Shown piece by piece: positions 1 through 7,596 of a stretch of 64,000 nucleotides of DNA. This DNA is from Allobosea sp. WAO. GTDB lineage: Bacteria; Pseudomonadota; Alphaproteobacteria; Rhizobiales; Beijerinckiaceae. The translations under genes were made by a program, and so were the position numbers. The stretch spans positions 62,001 through 126,000 of the forward strand of contig NZ_JXTJ01000017.1 in assembly GCF_001509835.1 (NCBI RefSeq). The letters are read 5' to 3'. Each line of letters opens with the position of its first letter. The stretch's first letter is position 1. Under the pieces are notes generated by a model. It worked only from the letters and a program-made list of their open reading frames with translations, searched no databases and had not been told where the DNA came from.

Positions 1-2
1 CT

Positions 3-116
3 CTCGACGCGTGCCTCGCTACCCTCGACGCAGTCACCGTGGCCGAACTCTGCCAGCAGGCGGAAAGCCTCGCCGCCGCGGCCGGCAAGGATGCCAGTGC
101 AGATTTTACAATATAG
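3..116 (+). CDS. C-terminal fragment of an unidentified protein
   Basis: An open frame enters from the left edge and stops at TAG 114-116, giving 37 residues that end in KDASADFTI. It is rich in Ala, with a helical look (VAELCQQAESLAAAAG). The codon pattern (GC at third positions) resembles its neighbours until the AT-rich last codons. No family can be recognised from so short a tail. The start lies outside the window. Confidence 0.45.
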   Translation, partial: LDACLATLDAVTVAELCQQAESLAAAAGKDASADFTI

Positions 117-124
117 AGTGTAAA
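105..124. promoter_or_regulatory. Inverted repeat upstream of cysK, possible operator
   Basis: TTTACA (105-110) and TGTAAA (119-124) form a 6-bp inverted repeat with an 8-nt spacer. It lies in the only AT-rich patch between the preceding gene and cysK, about 80 nt before the cysK start. It could be an operator or promoter element. The regulator is unknown. Confidence 0.3.
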
Positions 125-205
125 TTAATCTGTTTCTCGACAGATTCTGTGATTTGATGCTAGCCTGTCGCCGAACCTTACTGAACTTTCCTCAGGGAGG
201 CCGCC

Positions 206-1186
206 ATGGCCGACGCCGCGCAGAAGCTCACCCCAGTCCCGACACCCGGCCGTGGCCGGGTCTATGACTCGATCACCGACACGATCGGCGATACGCCGCT
301 GGTGCGGCTGAACCGGCTTCCGGCCGAGCGGGGCGTCAAGGCGACGATCCTCGCCAAGCTCGAATTCTTCAACCCGATCTCGAGCGTCAAGGATCGTATC
401 GGCGTCAGCATGGTCGACGCGCTCGAAGCGTCCGGCGCGCTGAAGCCCGGCGGCACGCTGATCGAGCCGACCTCGGGCAATACCGGCATCGCGCTCGCCT
501 TCGTCGCCGCCGCGCGCGGCTACCGGCTGATTCTGGTCATGCCGGAGACCATGTCGATCGAGCGCCGCAAGATGCTCGCTCTGCTCGGTGCCGAGCTCGT
601 GCTGACCCCCGGCCCCGGCGGCATGCGCGGCGCCATCGCCAAGGCCGAGGAACTCAAGGCCGAGATTCCCGGCGCGATCATCCCGCAGCAGTTCGAGAAC
701 CCGGCCAACCCGGCGATCCACCGCAAGACCACCGCCGAGGAGGTCTGGAACGACACCAATGGCGACATCGACATCTTCGTTTCCGGCGTCGGCACGGGCG
801 GCACCATCACCGGCGTCGGCCAGGTGCTGAAGGCGCGCAAGCCGGGCGTCAAGATCGTCGCGGTCGAGCCCGAGGACTCGCCGGTGCTCTCCGGCGGTCA
901 GCCCGGTCCGCACAAGATCCAGGGCATCGGTGCCGGCTTCGTGCCCGGCATCCTCGATCGCGGCGTCATCGACGAGGTCGTGACCGTCGGCAACCAGACC
1001 GCCTTCGAGACGGCGCGGGCGCTCGCCAAGAGCGAGGGCATTCCGGCCGGCATCTCTTCGGGCGCTGCGATCGCCGCTGCGCTGGAGATCGGCGCCCGGC
1101 CGGAGAACGCCGGCAAGAAGATCGTCGTGATCGTCCCGTCCTTCGCCGAGCGCTACATTTCGAGCGCACTGTTCGAAGGTCTGTGA
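206..1186 (+). CDS. cysK: Cysteine synthase A
   Basis: O-acetylserine sulfhydrylase of 326 aa, the last step of cysteine synthesis (O-acetylserine plus sulfide gives cysteine) in the cytoplasm. It is a fold-type II PLP enzyme. The PLP lysine is K62 in SSVKDR, the substrate loop PTSGNTG is at 88-94, the phosphate-binding GTGGT at 196-200, and the pyridine-ring serine lies near SSGAA 284-288. The ATG is preceded by AGGGAGG at good spacing. The stop overlaps the GTG start of the acetyltransferase (GTGA), so the two are probably co-translated. Length fits the CysK family. CysM is possible but less likely. Confidence 0.95.
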   Translation: MADAAQKLTPVPTPGRGRVYDSITDTIGDTPLVRLNRLPAERGVKATILAKLEFFNPISSVKDRIGVSMVDALEASGALKPGGTLIEPTSGNTGIALAFVAAARGYRLILVMPETMSIERRKMLALLGAELVLTPGPGGMRGAIAKAEELKAEIPGAIIPQQFENPANPAIHRKTTAEEVWNDTNGDIDIFVSGVGTGGTITGVGQVLKARKPGVKIVAVEPEDSPVLSGGQPGPHKIQGIGAGFVPGILDRGVIDEVVTVGNQTAFETARALAKSEGIPAGISSGAAIAAALEIGARPENAGKKIVVIVPSFAERYISSALFEGL

Positions 1187-1635
1187 TCCCGGTAAATCTG
1201 CAGATCGTCCGGTTGAGCGAGGCCTTGCCGGACGATCTGCCTGTCTTGCAAGCCGAGGCGGCGGCCGAGGGCTACCGCTTCGTCGAGGGTATCCTGGAAG
1301 AATGGGATGCCGGCCGTTACGAAGGCGGAGACGATCGCAACGCGCTCTTCGCGCTTTTTCGCGACGGCATGCTGGCAGCGGTCGGCGCTGTGACGCCCGA
1401 TCCCTATGATCCGGCACCCGATCTGCTGCGCATCCGCCATGTCTATGTCCGGCCGGAGCATCGGCGCGGAGGCGTCGGCAGGGCGCTCGCCAGCGCACTG
1501 ATCCAGCAGGGCTTCGCGCTGGCGCCGCGGCTGTCGCTCAACGCCGCCGACGCCGGCGCATCCGCCTTCTGGGAGGCAATCGGCTTCCAGCCCGATAAAG
1601 GTGGGACGCGCCGGACTCATCTGCTGACGCGCTGA
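1183..1635 (+). CDS. GNAT-family N-acetyltransferase
   Basis: A 150-aa single-domain GNAT protein. The acetyl-CoA binding motif A is visible as [20 protein letters not shown] (about residues 86-105), followed by a C-terminal AFWEAIGFQ segment typical of the fold. The GTG start overlaps the cysK stop by four bases, which suggests translational coupling. The substrate cannot be read from the sequence. Linkage to cysK hints at an amino-acid or small-amine acceptor, but this is inference. Confidence 0.85.
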   Translation: MIPVNLQIVRLSEALPDDLPVLQAEAAAEGYRFVEGILEEWDAGRYEGGDDRNALFALFRDGMLAAVGAVTPDPYDPAPDLLRIRHVYVRPEHRRGGVGRALASALIQQGFALAPRLSLNAADAGASAFWEAIGFQPDKGGTRRTHLLTR

Positions 1636-1640
1636 GCCTC

Positions 1641-2492
1641 TTACGGCCGGAGCGTGATCCGGTTGCCCCAGGGATCGACGACCGACTCAGCATCGCCGCC
1701 AGCAGCCGCCATGCGCCGGCTCAGCGCGGCACGGGCTTCCTCGTTGCGCGCGACCAATTCGAAGTTCGATAGACCCGCCTCATTGTCCCGACGCGGCCCG
1801 GTGCCGCGGCTGTGCCAGATATTGGCCGCGATATGGTGGTGATAGCCGCCGGTCGCCATGAAGGCGGCGCCAGGATAGTGCACCATCACGTCGAAGCCGA
1901 GCTTGTCGCGATAGAACGCCTCCGCGCCCGCGACATCGCCGACGCGCAGATGGATATGGCCCATCACCGTACCATCAGGCATGCCGGCATAGTCGCGCCC
2001 GTCGGCCTCGCGCAGCAAGGCGTCGAGATCGAGCCGGTCGGTCGCCATCTTGATCTCGCCGCCCGGCGCGCGCGGCCATTCCGCCCGGCTGCGGTCGCGG
2101 TAGATCTCGATGCCGTTGCCCTCGGGATCGGAGAGATAGAGCGCCTCGCTGACGAGATGGTCCGAGGCGCCTTCCAGCCGCAGGCGCCGGCTTGCGGCAT
2201 GACCGAGCCAGTTGGCGAGATCGGCGCGGGACGGCAGCAGCAGCGCGAGGTGGAACAGGCCAGCGGCGGAGGAGGGCGCCTGCGCGCCGGCTTCGAGCCT
2301 GACCAGGGGAACGCCACCGGCGCCGAGCACGCTTTCCCGTTCATTCTCGCTGATCACGGAAAGGCCGATCGCGTCGCGATAGAAGGCGGTGAGGCCGGGC
2401 AGGTCGCGCACGCGCAGGCTGACCGCGCCGATATGGACGGGGGCGTCGAGGGACTCGTTGGTGCGGGGCTGGGCGGTTGTGGTGACGGCCAT
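1641..2492 (-). CDS. Two-domain VOC/glyoxalase-fold protein (CatE-like)
   Basis: A 283-aa protein with two vicinal-oxygen-chelate modules. The first begins at HIGAVSLRVRDL (about residue 21) and the second at MGHIHLRVGDV (about 177). Both have the beta-alpha-beta pattern and FYRD.LG signature, with His residues at metal-ligand positions (HIG, HLALL, HIHLRV). This layout resembles Bacillus CatE-type catechol 2,3-dioxygenase or a two-domain glyoxalase-like protein. It may be an Fe(II) dioxygenase, but the substrate is not deducible. It stands alone, convergent with the acetyltransferase. Confidence 0.82.
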   Translation of the reverse strand: MAVTTTAQPRTNESLDAPVHIGAVSLRVRDLPGLTAFYRDAIGLSVISENERESVLGAGGVPLVRLEAGAQAPSSAAGLFHLALLLPSRADLANWLGHAASRRLRLEGASDHLVSEALYLSDPEGNGIEIYRDRSRAEWPRAPGGEIKMATDRLDLDALLREADGRDYAGMPDGTVMGHIHLRVGDVAGAEAFYRDKLGFDVMVHYPGAAFMATGGYHHHIAANIWHSRGTGPRRDNEAGLSNFELVARNEEARAALSRRMAAAGGDAESVVDPWGNRITLRP

Positions 2493-2654
2493 GGTGGGCT
2501 CCGGAATGACTGCGGCCGATGCCGCTTGCCCCTAAAATGGTCCTTCAGCCGCCTCTTGTCGTCCCCGGGCGCGGCAAATCCGAGATTGCGCAGCTGCAAT
2601 CGAAGCTTGCGCCGGCTCCGTCTCTCGCTGGCGCAGGGGCCGCTTTCTGAGTCT

Positions 2655-3683
2655 TCAACGGCCGCGTCCGGAGACCCGCCGCGCCAGCTGCGCGGTCGGC
2701 GGGATGGCGGCGCCATGGCGGCTCTGCTGCTCCAGCTCGGCATTGAGTTCGGCGCCTGCGAGTACGATCGTCGCCGAGAGCCAGAGCCAGGTCATGAAGA
2801 CCACCACGGTCGCCAGCGAGCCATAGGTCGCGGTGTAGTTGCCGAGCGTGCTGACATACCAGGAGAAGGCGCTCGACGTCGCCGCCCAGAGCAGCGAGGC
2901 GACTGCCGCGCCGGGCAGGACCCAGGCGAAGCGCGGCGGCTTGCGGTCGGGGCCGATCCAGTAGAGGCAGCCGATCGCGATCGTGCCGATCACGAAGAAG
3001 GCCGGCCAGCGGGCGATGCGCACCATGGTCTCCAGCTCGTGGCCGAAGGGGAAGAGCGCCGTCACCACCGGCAGGCTGGCGATCGCGGTCAGCGCCAGGA
3101 CGAGCAGCAAGAGCCCGCTCAGCGTCGTCGCCAGCGAGATCAGGTTGAGCTTTAGGAAGCCGCGCTGCTCGCGCGCGCCATAGATGATGTTGAGCGCGTC
3201 GAAGATCGCCTTCACCGCGGCATTCGCGCTCCAGGTTGCCACCGCAAAGCTGATGAGGAAGGTTAGCGACAGGCTCGCTGCATCGCGGCCCGCAAGCCGT
3301 ATTGCCTGCTCGCGGATCAATTCGCGCGCTGCTTCCGGGAAGACCAAGGTGAGATCGTCGAGCTGGGCGGCGATGGTCGCAGGATCGGTCATCTCGCCAT
3401 AGATCGTGACCAGTAGCGAGAGCGCCGGGACCAGCGAGAGCAGGGTGAAGAAGGCGACCGCACCGGCGAGCGAGAGCACGCGCGCCTCCTGGATGCGGAC
3501 GATGAAGCGGCCGAGGACGTCCTTCCAGCCACGCCAGGGCAGGGCGATTGGGGAAGCGGCACCGCGGCCGCGGCGCGCCTGGCGCAGGGGATCGCGGATG
3601 CGCCGGGTGAAGGTGGCGTGAACATAGCCGAGAGCCAGCGCCGCCAGTCCGGCAGCGCCGGTGATTCGTTTCAGATACGCCAT
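2655..3683 (-). CDS. YihY/BrkB-family inner-membrane protein
   Basis: A 342-aa integral membrane protein. After an N-terminal region with RFIVRIQEARVLSLAGAVAF come about six hydrophobic helices, including FFTLLSLVPALSLL, LSLTFLISFAVATWSANAAV and the family segment YGSLATVVVFMTWLWLSATI. The motif GAELNAELE near the C terminus is typical of YihY/virulence factor BrkB proteins, formerly mis-called RNase BN. The biochemical role of the family is unsettled. It is divergent from the porin-like gene. Confidence 0.9.
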   Translation of the reverse strand: MAYLKRITGAAGLAALALGYVHATFTRRIRDPLRQARRGRGAASPIALPWRGWKDVLGRFIVRIQEARVLSLAGAVAFFTLLSLVPALSLLVTIYGEMTDPATIAAQLDDLTLVFPEAARELIREQAIRLAGRDAASLSLTFLISFAVATWSANAAVKAIFDALNIIYGAREQRGFLKLNLISLATTLSGLLLLVLALTAIASLPVVTALFPFGHELETMVRIARWPAFFVIGTIAIGCLYWIGPDRKPPRFAWVLPGAAVASLLWAATSSAFSWYVSTLGNYTATYGSLATVVVFMTWLWLSATIVLAGAELNAELEQQSRHGAAIPPTAQLARRVSGRGR

Positions 3684-3882
3684 GCCCGTCTCCGCCGATC
3701 GATGCGGCCCCGCTTGCCCGGAACGCCCGGTGACCCGCTTCGTTCCAATCCCCGATGCTCGAATAGTCTGCTTAGAGCTTTGTTAACCTTAACGGTTTCT
3801 TATCGTGGCAGGCCAGCGCGTCATGAGCGGCGCGAAAGGCAGGGGCGAGCTGCCCCATCTCCTTCTACGACCAGAGTGCCCG

Positions 3883-4584
3883 ATGAAGACGCTCCTCAAA
3901 GCCACCGTTGCGACCTTCCTCCTGCTCGGCAGTGGTGCTGCTCTGTCGGCGGATCTGCCGTCGAGCAAGTATCTGCCGCTCGCACCGGCCCTGCCGCCGC
4001 TCTACAGCTGGACCGGCTTCTATGTCGGCGGCCAGGCGGGCTACTCCTGGGGCTCCGACCGGCAGAACCTCTACACCACGGTCGGCCGTGTGCCGGTCGG
4101 TGTCTCCTTCGACTACGGCCCGTCCTCCTTCATCGGCGGCGTCCATGCCGGCTTCAACTACCAGATCGGCTCGGTGGTCCTCGGCATTGAAGGCGATATC
4201 GAGGCGATCAATGGTCGCGATCAGCGCAGCGGGCTGTTCCGAGTCGAGCAGGACTGGCAGGGCTCGGTGCGTGGCCGCATCGGCTATTCCTTCGACCGCT
4301 TCATGATCTACGGCGCCGCCGGTGCCGCCTTCAGCCGCTTCGAATACGGCTACTTCAACCCGGCGCTCGGCCTTGGCGAGAATGGCAGGTTCTCCCGGAC
4401 CGGCTGGACCGTCGGTGGCGGCGTCAACTTCGCATGGACCGACAATCTCATCTTCGGCCTCGATTATCGCTACACCGATTACGGCAAGTTCGATTTCGTC
4501 GCGAGAAACGCCTATCTCGGTCTGACTGCCGAGCATGAGCCGACCTCGCATGCCGTCCGCGCGAGCGTCGCCTACAAGTTCTGA
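3883..4584 (+). CDS. Omp25/RopB-like outer-membrane beta-barrel protein
   Basis: A 233-aa secreted protein. An N-terminal signal peptide (MKTLLKATVATFLLLGSG, cleavage near ALSA-DL) is followed by WTGFYVGGQAGYSWG, the usual opening of the alphaproteobacterial Omp25/Omp31 eight-stranded barrels. GVHAGFNYQIG, VRGRIGYSFDRFMIYGAAGAAF and a C-terminal aromatic strand ending VAYKF follow, with the terminal Phe needed for barrel assembly. The ATG at 3883 is chosen over an upstream in-frame ATG (3805) because only the shorter product begins with the signal peptide. A strong terminator follows. Confidence 0.92.
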   Translation: MKTLLKATVATFLLLGSGAALSADLPSSKYLPLAPALPPLYSWTGFYVGGQAGYSWGSDRQNLYTTVGRVPVGVSFDYGPSSFIGGVHAGFNYQIGSVVLGIEGDIEAINGRDQRSGLFRVEQDWQGSVRGRIGYSFDRFMIYGAAGAAFSRFEYGYFNPALGLGENGRFSRTGWTVGGGVNFAWTDNLIFGLDYRYTDYGKFDFVARNAYLGLTAEHEPTSHAVRASVAYKF

Positions 4585-4610
4585 ACCGTCGCACACTCCT
4601 TGTATCGACG

Positions 4611-4640
4611 AGGCCGCGCCGCAAGCGCGGCCTTCTTGTT
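4611..4640 (+). terminator. Rho-independent terminator after the porin-like gene
   Basis: The stem AGGCCGCGC (4611-4619) pairs perfectly with GCGCGGCCT (4625-4633) around a CGCAA loop and is followed by TCTTGTTTG. It lies 26 nt after the stop of the outer-membrane protein gene and before the convergent LysR gene. Confidence 0.85.
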
Positions 4641-4672
4641 TGTGCGCGCTGCCGCCCAATCGTGTGTCCGCG

Positions 4673-5569
4673 TCACCGCCCGTCGCTTCGGCCGCGCTGC
4701 GCCAGCAGCCAGGACCGGACCAGCGCGGTCGGCTCCGGATGGCGCGGCTTGCGCGCCGAGACGACATGGAAGTCGAGGCTGCCGCGCATCGTCGCGGGGA
4801 AGGCCTGGACCAGCCGGCCGGCAGCGAGGTCGGGCTCGACGAGGAAGCGGCTGGCGAGCGCCAGGCCCTGGCCGGCGAGGGCGGCATCGAGCGCCAGCGC
4901 AGTCTGGTTGAAGCGCATGCTTCTCATGCCCGGCGGCATTGGCCGTGCCAAAGCGCGCTCGATGAATTCCGGCCAGAGGTCATGTCCGTCGTGCAGCAGC
5001 ACCAGTTGCGCCAGTTCGGCATCGTCGAGCGCGGCCGTGGCGGCGCGGAGCTTGGGGCTGCAGACCGCAACGACATCCTGAGGGAACAGCAGGTCGGCCA
5101 CCAATCCGGCTCCGAAGGGCAGCCGGCCCTGCCGCACCGCGATGTCGACCCCGTCGGACTGGAAATTGGCCAGGCTGTCGCTGGCGAGGATGCGCAGATC
5201 GAGCTGCGGATGGGCGGCGGTGAAGGCCGGCAGGCGCGGAATCAGCCATTTCGAGGCGAAGCTGGGCGTCACGCTGATCGTCAGCCGCAGCGGCTGCGGG
5301 CGCAAGGCCGTGGTCGCCTCGGCGATCACGGCGAAGGCGCGGGCAAGCTGCGCGGCATAGCCCCGGCCGGCGCTGGTCAGGGCGAGGCCGCCTTGTCGCC
5401 GCTCGAACAATTGCATTGCGAGGTCCCGCTCGAGGCCGCGGACCTGCTGCGCGACGGCGCCCTGCGTCACGCCGAGTTCCTCGGCGGCGAGCCGGAAGTT
5501 GAGGTGGCGCGCGGCGGCCTCGAAGGCGCGCAGGGCATTGAGCGAGGGCAAGCGGCGTGAAGGTTCCAT
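4673..5569 (-). CDS. LysR-family regulator, GcvA-like
   Basis: A 298-aa LysR regulator. It has an N-terminal winged helix-turn-helix (LPSLNALRAFEAAARHLNFR to QQVRGLERDL, about residues 7-50) and a GcvA-type effector domain with the SVTPSFASKWLIPRLPAF signature near residue 95. It is transcribed divergently from the SDR gene and probably controls it, as is common for LysR pairs. The effector is unknown. Confidence 0.9.
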   Translation of the reverse strand: MEPSRRLPSLNALRAFEAAARHLNFRLAAEELGVTQGAVAQQVRGLERDLAMQLFERRQGGLALTSAGRGYAAQLARAFAVIAEATTALRPQPLRLTISVTPSFASKWLIPRLPAFTAAHPQLDLRILASDSLANFQSDGVDIAVRQGRLPFGAGLVADLLFPQDVVAVCSPKLRAATAALDDAELAQLVLLHDGHDLWPEFIERALARPMPPGMRSMRFNQTALALDAALAGQGLALASRFLVEPDLAAGRLVQAFPATMRGSLDFHVVSARKPRHPEPTALVRSWLLAQRGRSDGR

Positions 5570-5701
5570 CAGCCAGTAGGTTTTCTACAGGTCGAGCGGT
5601 GGCGAAGTGGCTGGCCAAGGCTCGTGCCTGCTGCCAAGAACAGGGTCCGTATGGAGCCGGCTTCGTGCATGGGGCCGTTTGTAAAACGAATGGTGGACGC
5701 G

Positions 5702-6406
5702 ATGGCAGCAGAAAAAGTAGCGATCGTCACGGCGGGCGGCAGTGGCATGGGCGCCGCCGCGGCGCGTCGGCTGGCTCAGGACGGTTTTCGGGTCGCGATC
5801 CTGTCCTCCTCGGGCAAGGGCGAGACGCTGGCGGCCGAGCTCGGCGGCCTCGGCGTCACCGGCTCGAACCAGTCGAATGACGACCTCAAGCGCCTGGTCG
5901 ACGAGACCATGGCGCGCTGGGGCCGGATCGACGCGCTGGTCAACAGCGCCGGGCACGGCCCGCGCGCGCCGATCACTGAAATCACCGACGAGCAATGGCA
6001 TACCGGGCTCGACGTCTATCTTATGAACGTCATCCGCTCGACCCGTCTCGTCGCCCCGGTGATGGCGGCGCAGAAATCCGGCGCGATCGTCAACATCTCG
6101 ACCGCTTGGGCCTTCGAGCCGGCGGCGACCTTCCCGACCTCGGCAGTGTTCCGCGCCGGGCTCGCCGCCTACGCCAAGCTCTTCGCCGACCAGTATGCCG
6201 AGCACAATGTCCGGATGAACAATGTCCTGCCCGGCTGGATCGATTCGCTGCCGCAGACCGAGGAGCGCCGTGCCGGCGTGCCGATGCAGCGCTACGGCAC
6301 CAGCGAGGAGATCGCCGCGACGGTCGCCTTCCTCGTCTCGGAGGGCGCCGGCTACATCACCGGCCAGAATCTGCGCGTCGATGGCGGGCTGATGCGCTCG
6401 GTCTGA
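5702..6406 (+). CDS. SDR-family oxidoreductase with degenerate catalytic motif
   Basis: A Rossmann-fold short-chain dehydrogenase-like protein of 234 aa. The cofactor loop TAGGSGMG lies at the N terminus (KVAIVTAGGSGMGAAAARRL), NSAG is in the middle, and a C-terminal ITGQNLRVDGGL is typical of SDRs. The YxxxK catalytic pair is missing: where YSASKA is expected the sequence reads TSAVFRA. The protein may have little or different activity, although a recognisable SDR subfamily shares this change (from memory). The start at 5702 (MAAEKVAIV) fits the fold; in-frame ATGs at 5690 and 5624 would add an unconserved extension. Confidence 0.85.
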   Translation: MAAEKVAIVTAGGSGMGAAAARRLAQDGFRVAILSSSGKGETLAAELGGLGVTGSNQSNDDLKRLVDETMARWGRIDALVNSAGHGPRAPITEITDEQWHTGLDVYLMNVIRSTRLVAPVMAAQKSGAIVNISTAWAFEPAATFPTSAVFRAGLAAYAKLFADQYAEHNVRMNNVLPGWIDSLPQTEERRAGVPMQRYGTSEEIAATVAFLVSEGAGYITGQNLRVDGGLMRSV

Positions 6407-6435
6407 GCGACGGCCCGGTCTGAGAATGGTTTGGC

Positions 6436-6541
6436 GTCATGGTCGGCCTTGAGCCGACCATCTCAGGCTGGATGAGGCTCCGGCCAGCGCCTTCCCGGCA
6501 CGAGATTCTCGGGTCTGCGCTTCGGTCCGCCCGAGAATGAC
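6436..6541. repeat. Mosaic palindromic repeat (GTCATG...AATGAC family), copy 1
   Basis: It starts with a hairpin, GTCATGGTCGGC paired to GCCGACCAT around CTTGA. It continues CTCAGG and ends with ATTCTCGGG paired to CCCGAGAATGAC. The outer GTCAT/ATGAC ends are inverted. It lies between the SDR gene and recR. Related copies are at 7165, 32713 and 56364, with a half copy at 59390. Confidence 0.75.
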
Positions 6542-6546
6542 GGCGG

Positions 6547-7152
6547 TCAGAACCCTGTCCGCTGGCGGATCGCTGCCGCCAGCGTGCCGTCGTCGAGATA
6601 GTCGAGTTCGCCGCCGACCGGCACGCCATGGGCGAGCTTGGTCACCTTGACCGGCAGATGCGCCAGGAGGTCGGTGATGAAATGCGCCGTGGTCTGGCCC
6701 TCGACCGTGGCGTTGAGCGCCAGGATGACCTCCTTCACCGCCGGTTCCGAGGCACGGGCGACGAGCGCGTCGAGCGTCAAGTTCTCCGGCCTGATGCCGT
6801 CGAGCGCCGAGAGTACGCCGCCGAGCACGTGATAGCGGCCGGCGACGGCGCCGGAGCGCTCAAGCGCCCAGAGATCGGCGATGTCGGCGACGACGACGAT
6901 CAGGCTGTCGTCGCGGCGTTGGTCGCGGCAGAGCCCGCACGGGTCGCTGGTGTCGACATTGCCGCAGGTCGAGCAGACGATGATGCGCTCGCGCGCCACC
7001 GTCATGGCTTCCGCCAGCGGGCCGAGCAATTGCTCGCGCTTCTTGACGAGATGCAGCGCAGCGCGCCTGGCCGAGCGCGGTCCCAGGCCCGGAAGCTTGG
7101 CCAGGAGCTGGATCAGGCGCTCGATTTCGGGGCCGGCAATGGTGCGGGACAT
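6547..7152 (-). CDS. recR: Recombination mediator RecR
   Basis: A 201-aa RecR of the RecFOR pathway, which loads RecA at single-stranded gaps. A helix-hairpin-helix ([19 protein letters not shown]) is followed by a four-cysteine zinc finger ([16 protein letters not shown]) and a Toprim domain ([19 protein letters not shown]) with a Walker-B-like C-terminal half. I chose ATG 7152, which gives the usual length; an in-frame GTG at 7164 would add four residues that come from the upstream repeat. It is part of the conserved dnaX-ybaB-recR order. Confidence 0.95.
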   Translation of the reverse strand: MSRTIAGPEIERLIQLLAKLPGLGPRSARRAALHLVKKREQLLGPLAEAMTVARERIIVCSTCGNVDTSDPCGLCRDQRRDDSLIVVVADIADLWALERSGAVAGRYHVLGGVLSALDGIRPENLTLDALVARASEPAVKEVILALNATVEGQTTAHFITDLLAHLPVKVTKLAHGVPVGGELDYLDDGTLAAAIRQRTGF

Positions 7153-7164
7153 GGGCTCTGGCAC

Positions 7165-7245
7165 GTCATGGTCGGCCTCGAGCCGACCATCTCAGGACAA
7201 GGAGACGCTTCTGCGAGAGATGCTCGGGTCAAGCCCGAGCATGAC
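7165..7245. repeat. Mosaic palindromic repeat, copy 2
   Basis: The left hairpin is GTCATGGTCGGC/GCCGACCAT (CTCGA loop) followed by CTCAGG. The right hairpin is ATGCTCGGG/CCCGAGCATGAC (TCAAG loop). The left half is nearly identical to the copy at 6436. It fills the gap between ybaB and recR. Confidence 0.75.
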
Positions 7246-7257
7246 GCCGGGCCGAAC

Positions 7258-7578
7258 TCAGAACAGCTTCATGCCCGGCGGGATCGGCAGGCCGCGCGTC
7301 ACCTCGGCCATCCGGTCGGCGACGGCGCGCTCGGCCTTGTTGCGGGCATCGTTGCAGGCGGAGATCACGAGGTCCTCGAGGATCTCCTGCTCGCCGGCGA
7401 CCATCAGGCTTGGGTCGATCTTCACCGATTTCAGCACGTTCTTGGCGGTCATCACCACCGTGACCAGTCCGCCGCCGGCCGAGCCCTCGAACTCGAGCGT
7501 GTCGAGCTGGGCCTGCATGTCGGCCATCTTCTTCTGCATGTCCTGCGCCTGCTTCATCAGGCCCATCATGTCGCGCAT
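7258..7578 (-). CDS. ybaB: YbaB/EbfC-family nucleoid-associated protein
   Basis: A 106-aa small DNA-binding protein. The N terminus is Met- and Gln-rich (MRDMMGLMKQAQDMQKKMADM), the core has EGSAGGGLVTVVMTAKN, and the C terminus EDLVISACNDARNKAE is diagnostic. It forms dimers that bind and bend DNA. The gene sits 18 nt after dnaX and before recR, as in most proteobacteria. A GGGAG ribosome site precedes the ATG. Confidence 0.95.
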   Translation of the reverse strand: MRDMMGLMKQAQDMQKKMADMQAQLDTLEFEGSAGGGLVTVVMTAKNVLKSVKIDPSLMVAGEQEILEDLVISACNDARNKAERAVADRMAEVTRGLPIPPGMKLF

Positions 7579-7596
7579 CGCGGCGCTCCCTTTCGC

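Noticed and set aside
1812-3155. A long plus-strand frame over the VOC and BrkB genes
   Set aside because: It crosses two unrelated genes on the other strand and has shadow-type composition.
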